Part shown: positions 57,118 through 64,000 of the stretch, one piece after another
How positions within the stretch are numbered: position 1 is the first letter of the stretch
Layout: every line of letters starts with the position of its first letter
Origin: Zea mays
Taxonomy: Eukaryota; Streptophyta; Magnoliopsida; Poales; Poaceae
Direction: 5' to 3'
Assembly (NCBI RefSeq): GCF_902167145.1
Contig: NC_050096.1
Coordinates: 81,030,683 to 81,094,682, forward strand
Length of the DNA stretch: 64,000 nucleotides
Position numbers and translations under genes: made by a program
Notes under the pieces: generated by a model
What the model was told of the DNA's origin: nothing
The model's database searches: none
The model's input: the letters and a program-made list of their open reading frames with translations, nothing else

Positions 57118-60100
57118 ATGGCGCCCAAGAGAAAAACTGCGAACTCGTCTGCTGCGGTGATCCCCGCAATCGACCCCAACAGTCAGTTACCTTTCGCAGG
57201 TAACCACATGTCCGTTATTTCTGAAACTGAGCTTCTCCGTCTTGTCTCCATTGGGGTTCTTCCTCCGCGGGAACTCTGTTCTTGGCGGATCTGCCACGGG
57301 ACTACTGTCCCGACCGAAGATACCCACGAGTCAGTAGTTTATGCTCCTTTTCTTCTCCGCGGCCTCGGCCTTCCAATCTCTCCTTTTTTCCGTGGCCTTC
57401 TTGACTTTTATCATATCAACTTGACCCACTTGAACCCTAATTCCATTCTCCAAATCTCCATTTTCGTTCACCTATGCGAAGCCTACCTCGGTGTGCTGCC
57501 GCATTTTGGTTTATGGAAGTATCTGTATCATTGTCGCCCTGGAATGGCTGGGGGGCAACATCAGCTGGTCGGAGGTGCTAGTTTGGAGATGCGTCGTGGG
57601 CGGAAGACCGAATATCTCGAGATACCCCTCAAAGATAGCATTAAAGGTTGGCGTCTGGAGTGGTTTATAGTTGACAATTATGGAAATTCTCTCCCCTCCC
57701 GGTCAGGAAGACAGCCAGACGTTCGTACTCCGAGTTGGACTGAACCCCCCACGGATCAAGAAGTGGCCGAGGCAGGCGTGTTGCTTACTGAAGTCGGATT
57801 ACTGAAAGAGAGAGGTCTGACTGCCGAAGCTGTGGTCACAGATTTTGTTTTCAAGAACATTCAGCCGCTGAAAGACAGGGCCTATCCGGCATATCTGTAT
57901 CGAGGGCTGGCCGATTCAACCCGGGTTACCAATAGGAGAATTCCTTCTGTTGACTTGGTAAGCCGGCTTGAAATGATCCTCAGGGGTAAAGTTTCAAATG
58001 TTGGTGCTCCAGTGGCATACTCGGCTTGGAACCTACCTCCTCCCAAAGCTTTCACCCTTTTTGTGTCAAATCCGCCTGTGACCGACAGCAATTTGGGCCT
58101 TAGAGTGCGACCCTCTGCTGAGGAAGTCAGTACTTTGGTTGCTTCGCTTGGGGCAATTCCTGATGATGAACGGCAGGTTTATTTTGAAGTGCCTCTGAAC
58201 CCCAGTGATGCAGACATAAATGACATGCTTGATCTGCTAGCTGAGGATTCATCTGATGCTGCTCCTGATGGTACGTTGGCAGTGGTGCCCCTTCCAGAGG
58301 TTGATACAACCTTGGATGTCCCAAAACCTGTCAGTACTCGCCCGAGGCGCCCTAGTCGAACTAGTCATCCTGAGCCTTCTGCTGATGAGCAGAAGAAAAA
58401 GAGAAGACGCCTCCGGCGAGTATCCAGCTTTGACGAGGACGCCAGTACCTTAGCTCCTGCTGCTGAAGAAATGACTGCAACTGGCCTTGCTGACATTGAT
58501 CCCAATGGGTGTGCTCCGCCTGCTGCTGACCCCAATGAGGATGCTGTTTGCGCTGTTACTGTGGAAGATGAGGAGGAAGAAAACGAAACTCCATTAACTC
58601 GGAAAAACAGTCGGCAGTTCGTCGCTAGCGGTGGAAGTAGTGGAGTTCCTTCTCCTGCTTTGTCTGCCCTTATTGGTCTGCAAGAACTGTCCATGGCCAA
58701 CTTTGATCAAACTCTAGAGGATATGGTCCCGGAGAACTTGTTGTCAGAACCTGTGGATGTTGATGCGACAGAGACTTGTGCAGCCGTGCCAGATGCTGGG
58801 TTGAGGTCATCCCGTGCCTCGTCAACCTTAGAGCATGATCTCGAGGGTCGGGATGCTGACTTGGATTGTCCTGATCCCATGGAAGTAGCTGAAGTCCCGT
58901 CAACCTTAGAGGTGGTTACGGCAGAGAGCTTGGACCCCTTGAATAGTGCTGACACTCGCCCAGCCCCCGAGGATGTCACCGGGGAAGGCTTAGCTCGGGT
59001 GAAGAGTGCAAGCCACTGCCCAGCCCCCGAGGGTGTTGCCGGGGATGATCCGGCTCAAGTGGGCAGTGCCAACTTTGACCCAGCCCCCGAGGGTGTTCAA
59101 GCGAGGTCTCCTTCCTGCACTTCCATGGATGTTCATGCGGGTTCACCTCCACACTCTGGCGGTATGGTGGTGGCCCAAACTCCGGATCAGGGGGTCGCTT
59201 TAGAGGGCAGCATCCCCACTGATCTGGCGTTAGGCTCTGTTAAATATACTGAGCTCGTTCCTGCTGGTCTGCTGCAAGCTGCTTCGGGTGGTGGTCTGGC
59301 ACCTGGTTACCAGCTGATTTCTCCTGACTTGGGGATCCCTTCGCTTTTTTCCAACCTCCAGGTGCTGTGCTGTGCTTTAGTTTGATCTTTATGTTGCATG
59401 AATTGTTGTCATTATGTTCATCCGCTCTTCTTATCAGGCTTTGGTGGATGGAATGGCCAGCCAGCTAAAGTCGCAGGGTGCTTCCATCCCAGAAGTGGCT
59501 TCATCTCTTGAGCGTTGGAATCCGGCGTTGCTTCGTCGTCGTATATCCGAGTTGGAGGCAACTAATGCTGGTTAGTGCCCTTTCTTCTTCTTCCTTGCCT
59601 TTGTTCGTGGATTGTTTTACCTTCTGACCTCATTTTGTTTTGATTACCTCTTGATAGGAATGACTCGGCAGATTGCAGTTCTTGAGGAAAAACATTCCCA
59701 AGATCAAGCTGAAATGGCTCGACGGTGCGCTGACTTCGAGGAGAGGTATTCTCAGAGCCAGACTGAACTGAGTCAGGTCTCCGCGGCTTTGGATGACGCC
59801 AACGCTCTGAGTTCATCTCTTCATGCTCAGCATGACTCTGAAAAGGTAACTTTCAAAACCGTGCTTCGCCTTATCATGCTCTTTTTACTTGCTTGGATTC
59901 TGAAGGAGTTGATTTTTGTCTGCAGGAAGAAAAACGTATCCTCGCTGCTTCTCGCGACAATCTGGATAGATTGTACCGAGATTCTAGCAATTCGCTGACC
60001 ATCTTGGAGAGGAGCCACCGTTTTACAATGGAAGAACTGGACAATCAGCGTTGCAAGCTGCAAGAATCTTCGGACGAAGTGACCCGCCTTACACAGTTGC

Positions 60101-60387
60101 TATCAGCAAAGGACGCCACCATCAAGGGACTCCGAGCTTCTAAGAAATCCATTGCTCAGGAGTTAGAAGCTGCTCAGCTGGCTACTAGAGTTGCCGAAGA
60201 AACTGCTGTCACTTTCAAAGCTCAGCGTGATAAAGCCCTGGACAAGGCTATTCGGGCGGGACGTATCTTGATGAGAAGACCCGGCGTGGTTGTCCCTGAA
60301 GACATAAGAGCCGATGTGAATGCTGCCCCCGATTCTTCGAATCGTCCTTCTTCGTCAGTCATTCCTGAGAAAGACATTGGAAAATAA
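57118..60387 (+). CDS. antisense four-exon gene, Transposase_28-like plus coiled coil
   Basis: Exons 57118-59361, 59438-59570, 59658-59845 and 59926-60387; the introns (76, 87, 80 bp) have GT...AG ends (CAG|GTGCTG...TTATCAG|G, CTG|GTTAGT...GATAG|G, AAAG|GTAACT...CTGCAG|G) and the joins keep frame to a 1008-aa product. ATG at 57118 in AAGATGGC. Residues about 30-180 match the putative gypsy-type transposon family (PF04195 type): PFLLRGLGLPISPFFRGLLD, LTHLNPNSILQISIFVHLCE. The middle (400-740) is acidic, with a basic KKKRRRLRR patch and repeated PAPEGVAG-type units; exons 2-4 encode a long coiled coil ending with a conserved-looking RAGRILMRRPG. AATAAA overlaps the stop. Antisense to the host element. 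Role unknown; probably a DNA/RNA-binding accessory protein. Confidence 0.8.
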
Positions 60388-60550
60388 AGAAACATTTCGC
60401 GTGCTATTAGCGCGCGGTTAGCATGATCAAGTACTCGTCAGAGGTTATCGGCTTATCATTCGAATGACATTATCACTCTCTTATTGTATCCGAATTTATT
60501 AATTTGCAAATTTGTGGTAACGCTGCATGATGATTATGAAGTTTGTTTTC

Positions 60551-61206
60551 GGGATATGGAAGTCATCCCTTGGGTTGCGCAAGCGCGAGTAAACTGCACC
60601 GGCTCGAGCCACCACTGACTTTAGCCGATAGCTCTGCTAATAGGGTATGGTGGTCACCCTGGGTTGAGTAAGCGAGAGCATGTTACACCGCCTTAAGTCG
60701 TTGCCGACTTAAGTTGATTGCTCCGTTTGTAGGGCATAGTGGTCACCCTGAGTTAAGTAAGCGTGAGCATGTTGCACCGCCTTAGGTCGTTGCCGACTTA
60801 AGTCGATTGCTCCGTTTGTAGGGCATAGTGGTCACCCCGAGTTAAGTAAGCGTGAGCATGTTGCACCGCCTTAAGTTGTTGCCGACTTAAGTCGATTGCT
60901 CCATTTGTAGGGCATAGTGGTCACCCCGAGTTAAGTAAGCGTGAGCATGTTGCACCGCCTTAAGTCGTTGCCGACTTAAGTCGATTGCTCCGTTTGTAGG
61001 GCATAGTGGTCACCCCGAGTTAAGTAAGCGTGAGCATGTTGCACCGCCTTAAGTCGTTGCCGACTTAAGTCGATTGCTCCGTTTGTAGGGCATAGTGGTC
61101 ACCCCGAGTTAAGTAAGCGTGAGCATGTTGCACCGCCTTAAGTCGTTGCCGACTTAAGTCGATTGCTCCGTTTGTAGGGCATAGTGGTCACCCCGAGTTA
61201 AGTAAG
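60551..61206. repeat. 89-bp tandem repeat, seven and a half units
   Basis: Units begin GGGCATAGTGGTCACC at 60732, 60821, 60910, 60999, 61088 and 61177, with exact 89-base spacing; diverged units begin at 60643 and 60551 (92 bp). Most units contain a perfect hairpin with arms CTTAAGTCG and CGACTTAAG around TTGC. Units near the pol end are almost identical; those at the left are most diverged. Too long and without spacers, so not CRISPR. Confidence 0.93.
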
Positions 61207-61314
61207 AATGCAAGTCAATCGTAAACGAACCGAGTATCTTTGAAATCTATCTTTATTGATGACATATTTCCACTTTACAGAGTACATGGTCGCCCCGGCC
61301 GTTTTGAAATACAG

Positions 61315-64000
61315 CTAGGGGTAAAACTTTCTGAGGTGCTCTATGTTCCAGGAGTTCCCAACTTCTGTGCCATCCATCTGGGTGAGGCGATACGATCCGG
61401 GCCGAGTGACCTCTGCTACCATAAAGGGTCCTTCCCATAAGGGTGATAGCTTGTGCCGTCCCTCCCCCGTTAGAATTCGGCGGAGGACGAGGTCTCCTAC
61501 TGAAAAGAACCGTTGCCGCACAGCCTTATCGTGATAGCGCCTTAGAGTCTGCTGGTATCGTGTTGATTGGATTACTGCATTCAGTCGTTCTTCCTCAAGT
61601 ACATCAATATCCTCCAGCCTGGTGGCCTCAGCTTCCGCTATGCTTTCGAAGATCAATCTTGGCGCCCCAAACTTGAGGTCAGCAGGTAGCACTGCCTCCG
61701 ACCCATAGACCATGAAGAAAGGAGTGTTTCCATGCAGGGCTCGGCTAGGTTGGGTTCTCAGGCTCCAAACGACATAAGGCAGTTCTCTTATCCATTTTCC
61801 TGCGAATTTTTCATTCTTATCGAAGACCCTTTTCCTGAGTGCCTCCAATATCATTCCGTTGGCTCGCTCAACCTGCCCGTTGGCTCTTGGATGTGCTACA
61901 GATGCGTACTTGATCTGAATGCTCTTTTGCTCGCAGAAGTCAAAGAATTCTGAACTGGTGAAGTTAGATCCCAAGTCAGTGATGATACTATTTGGTATCC
62001 CGAATCTGAATATTATGCTTTGTATGAACTCCACGGCTTTAGCAGAGGTTAAAGAAGCAATAGGCTGGAACTCTATCCATTTAGTGAATTTGTCAATCGC
62101 CACCAATACATGGGTATATCCTCCTTGAGCTTTCTTGAAAGGTCCAATCATATCCAGTCCCCAGCATGCGAAAGGCCAAGTTACTGGTATGGTCTGTAGC
62201 TGCTGTGCTGGCATGTGCTGTTGCTTTGACAGGTATTGGCAAGCTTCGCATCTCTGAACTAACTCGGCTGCATCGTTCTTCGCCGTCGGCCAATAGAATC
62301 CTGACCTGAAAACCTTCCCGACTAGTGTTCTGGATGCTGCATGTACTCCACACTGCTCTGCATGGACTTCCTCCAGAAGTTGCTTCCCGGTGGATGGGAG
62401 AACGCACTTCATGAGGACGCCTGACGCGCCCCTCCTGTACAATACCTCCCCAATGAGTGTATAGTGAGCTGATTGTCTGGCAATGCGCTCTGCCGAGTTC
62501 TTGTCATCTGGTTCTTCTTCATTCCTTATATACTTAATAATCGGCCGTCTCCAGTCATCAGAGTCTGACTCGGGTTGATCTATGATGTTGCATTCTCCTG
62601 TTTGATCCATTGAGATACTCGGCTGCATGATTTCTTGTACGAAGACTCCGGGTGGGACCTGAGTTCGACCGGATCCGAGCTTGGATAGTACATCAGCTGC
62701 CGTGTTCCGATCTCTTTCTACATGATGAAATTCCAGACCTTCGAATTTATCTTCCAGCTTTCGGACGGCAGCGCAGTATTTTCCCATCGAATCACTTGAA
62801 CAATCCCATTCTTTGTTTATCTGGCTGATGACTACCAGAGAATCTCGGTATACCATTAATCTTTTGACGCCCAGTGATATGGTGATGTTCAATCCGTGTA
62901 TCAAGGCTTCATACTCGGCTGCATTGTTAGAGGCCGGGAATAGCAACTGGAGAGCATACTTGAGGTGTTCGCCTCCAGGTGCAGTGAAGAGGATCCCTGC
63001 TCCTGCTCCCTGCAGCTTCAGCGAGCCATCAAAATACATTCGCCATACTTCTGTCGTCTCTGGATTGTCTGGAACTTGTTGTTCTGTCCACTCTGATACG
63101 AAATCAACCAGTGCTTGAGTTTTGATGGCAGTGCGAGGTCGGAACTCGATATCATGGGATCCCAACTCGCAAGCCCACTTGGCTATTCGACCAATGGCTT
63201 CCTTGTTGTGAACAATGTCCCCTATCGGAAAACCAGTGACTACTATGACTTTGTGGTCGTCAAAGTAGTGGCGCAGCTTGCGGGCAGTTAGAAGTACTGC
63301 GTATAATAGCTTCTGAACTTGAGGATACTTTTTCTTTGAGGGGCCCAGAACTTCACTGATGAAGTAAACAGGATGTTGTACTGGGTAGGCATGTCCTTCT
63401 TCTACTCGCTCGACTACCAACGCGGTGCTTACCACGTGAGTCGTGCAAGAGATGTACAACAGCAAATCTTCAGCCGGTTGAGTTGATGTAGCTCGCCGAG
63501 GTGGTTTCAGTACTGGTGGTGTTGTCAAAAAATTTTTCAATGCATCTAGAGCTTCTTGTGCTTCTGAAGTCCATTGAAACTTATCCACCCTCTTAAGCAG
63601 CTTGTAAAATGGCAAACCTTTCTCTCCCAGTCTAGATATAAATCTGCTCAGAGCTGCCATACATCCAGTGAGTCGCTGAACCTTCTTTTGTGACCGAGGA
63701 GCTTCCATCTTCATGATAGCTTCGATCTTATCTGGATTAGCCTCAATTCCCCGGTGGCTGACGATAAATCCGAGCAACTTTCCTGCTGGTACCCCGAAAA
63801 CGCATTTTTCAGGATTGAGCTTCCATCTATATCTTCTCAGGCTGTTGAAAACTAGCTGTAAATCTTCGATGAAGTTTTTCGAATTCTCAGTTTTGATCAC
63901 CACGTCATCAACGTAAGCCTCCACACGCTTGCCCCAGTGATCGGCTAGGCATGTTTGAATGGCTCTCTGATAAGTCGCTCCAGCGTTTTTGAGGCCGAAC
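61315..64000 (-). CDS. pol: Tat-lineage Pol: RT end, RNase H, second RNase H, integrase (partial)
   Basis: Open from the right edge (FGLKNAGATYQRA) to the stop at 61315, about 894 aa with no lesion. Order: RT with catalytic YVDD near 63910; gypsy RNase H (LLLYISCTTHVVSTALV, YFISEVLG, 63200-63470); a second RNase H (MYFDGSLKLQGAGAG, NNAAEYEALIHGL, DSLVVISQI, RNTAADVLSKLG, 62690-63040), which defines the Tat lineage; integrase zinc site (HAEQCGVH, CEACQ, 62230-62370), core with LDMIGPF, ITDLGSNF and NGQVERANG (61840-62160), and a basic C-terminus WEGPFMVAEVTRPGSYRL. The second integrase Asp sits in DLG rather than the common DNG. Gag and protease would lie to the right. Confidence 0.94.
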   Translation of the reverse strand, partial: FGLKNAGATYQRAIQTCLADHWGKRVEAYVDDVVIKTENSKNFIEDLQLVFNSLRRYRWKLNPEKCVFGVPAGKLLGFIVSHRGIEANPDKIEAIMKMEAPRSQKKVQRLTGCMAALSRFISRLGEKGLPFYKLLKRVDKFQWTSEAQEALDALKNFLTTPPVLKPPRRATSTQPAEDLLLYISCTTHVVSTALVVERVEEGHAYPVQHPVYFISEVLGPSKKKYPQVQKLLYAVLLTARKLRHYFDDHKVIVVTGFPIGDIVHNKEAIGRIAKWACELGSHDIEFRPRTAIKTQALVDFVSEWTEQQVPDNPETTEVWRMYFDGSLKLQGAGAGILFTAPGGEHLKYALQLLFPASNNAAEYEALIHGLNITISLGVKRLMVYRDSLVVISQINKEWDCSSDSMGKYCAAVRKLEDKFEGLEFHHVERDRNTAADVLSKLGSGRTQVPPGVFVQEIMQPSISMDQTGECNIIDQPESDSDDWRRPIIKYIRNEEEPDDKNSAERIARQSAHYTLIGEVLYRRGASGVLMKCVLPSTGKQLLEEVHAEQCGVHAASRTLVGKVFRSGFYWPTAKNDAAELVQRCEACQYLSKQQHMPAQQLQTIPVTWPFACWGLDMIGPFKKAQGGYTHVLVAIDKFTKWIEFQPIASLTSAKAVEFIQSIIFRFGIPNSIITDLGSNFTSSEFFDFCEQKSIQIKYASVAHPRANGQVERANGMILEALRKRVFDKNEKFAGKWIRELPYVVWSLRTQPSRALHGNTPFFMVYGSEAVLPADLKFGAPRLIFESIAEAEATRLEDIDVLEEERLNAVIQSTRYQQTLRRYHDKAVRQRFFSVGDLVLRRILTGEGRHKLSPLWEGPFMVAEVTRPGSYRLTQMDGTEVGNSWNIEHLRKFYP

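Larger units (their letters stand above)
53690..64000 (-). mobile_element. Tat-lineage (Grande-like) gypsy retrotransposon, right side outside window
   Basis: Minus-strand element: 3' LTR (53690-54438), PPT (54450-54439), a 6.8-kb region with two antisense genes and two tandem arrays, then pol (61315 to the edge) with two RNase H domains. gag, the 5' LTR and the second TSD copy lie beyond 64000; the left TSD would be gggct (53685-53689). Antisense ORFs between pol and the 3' LTR are reported for maize Grande, on which the family guess rests. Confidence 0.88.

Noticed and set aside
60551..61206. CRISPR array
   Set aside because: Units are contiguous 89-bp tandem repeats without unique spacers, in a plant retrotransposon.

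Overview
The window is nuclear DNA of a large-genome grass, almost certainly maize (Zea) or a close relative. The evidence is nested LTR retrotransposons with Sirevirus (Ty1/copia) hallmarks, Tat-lineage Ty3/gypsy elements with two RNase H domains, a Helitron with a CTAG 3' end and the CCGTGCGTTGC hairpin region, and fragments of cellular genes. Family names are given from recall and no database was searched. I see no intact ordinary host gene, tRNA, rRNA or CRISPR array.

Layout. 1-2475: part of an LTR retrotransposon (minus strand), inserted in the second RNase H domain of a gypsy element (minus, 2476-20960). That gypsy element is dead: it has a nonsense codon in gag, a 2-base frameshift in RT and a nonsense codon at the RNase H junction. 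Its 5' LTR is split by a young, apparently intact Sirevirus (8641-20401, plus strand; 1685-bp LTRs with seven transitions between them; TSD TCCGC). Besides gag and pol, the Sirevirus carries a third gene (16125-18091) with its own TATA box, a leader and a 401-bp intron. 20961-21391, 34772-36681 and 40678-40894 are pieces of an older repeat of about 1 kb that hosts several insertions. 21392-34766 is a non-autonomous Sirevirus-like element (TSD GTTCC) that keeps only the end of gag. Its 3' side is rearranged: a truncated LTR, a duplicated piece of flank, then a mosaic LTR that carries a nested solo LTR (32269-33509). 36682-40677 is a Helitron (minus). A second Helitron-like end lies at about 40895, followed by minus-strand fragments resembling ETO1, SEC14 (CRAL-TRIO) and UFD1. 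That gene-fragment tract is split by a small solo LTR (42162-42606) and by a large-LTR non-autonomous element (42968-50743, TSD CAAGT). From 53690 to the right edge is a Tat-lineage (Grande-like) gypsy element on the minus strand.

The most interesting content is accessory genes inside retrotransposons. In the Tat element, between pol and the 3' LTR, two plus-strand (antisense) genes occur: a TATA-driven acidic protein (55420-55863) and a four-exon gene (57118-60387) with a putative-gypsy-type-transposon (Transposase_28-like) domain and a coiled-coil tail. The larger gene lies between two hairpin-forming minisatellites, one with paired compensatory changes. In the Sirevirus, the third gene likewise looks like a self-contained transcription unit with an intron. 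A second theme is short palindromes: CGGACCGTCCG-type repeats fill both the copia and the gypsy element, including gypsy coding sequence, and the Sirevirus integrated into one of them.
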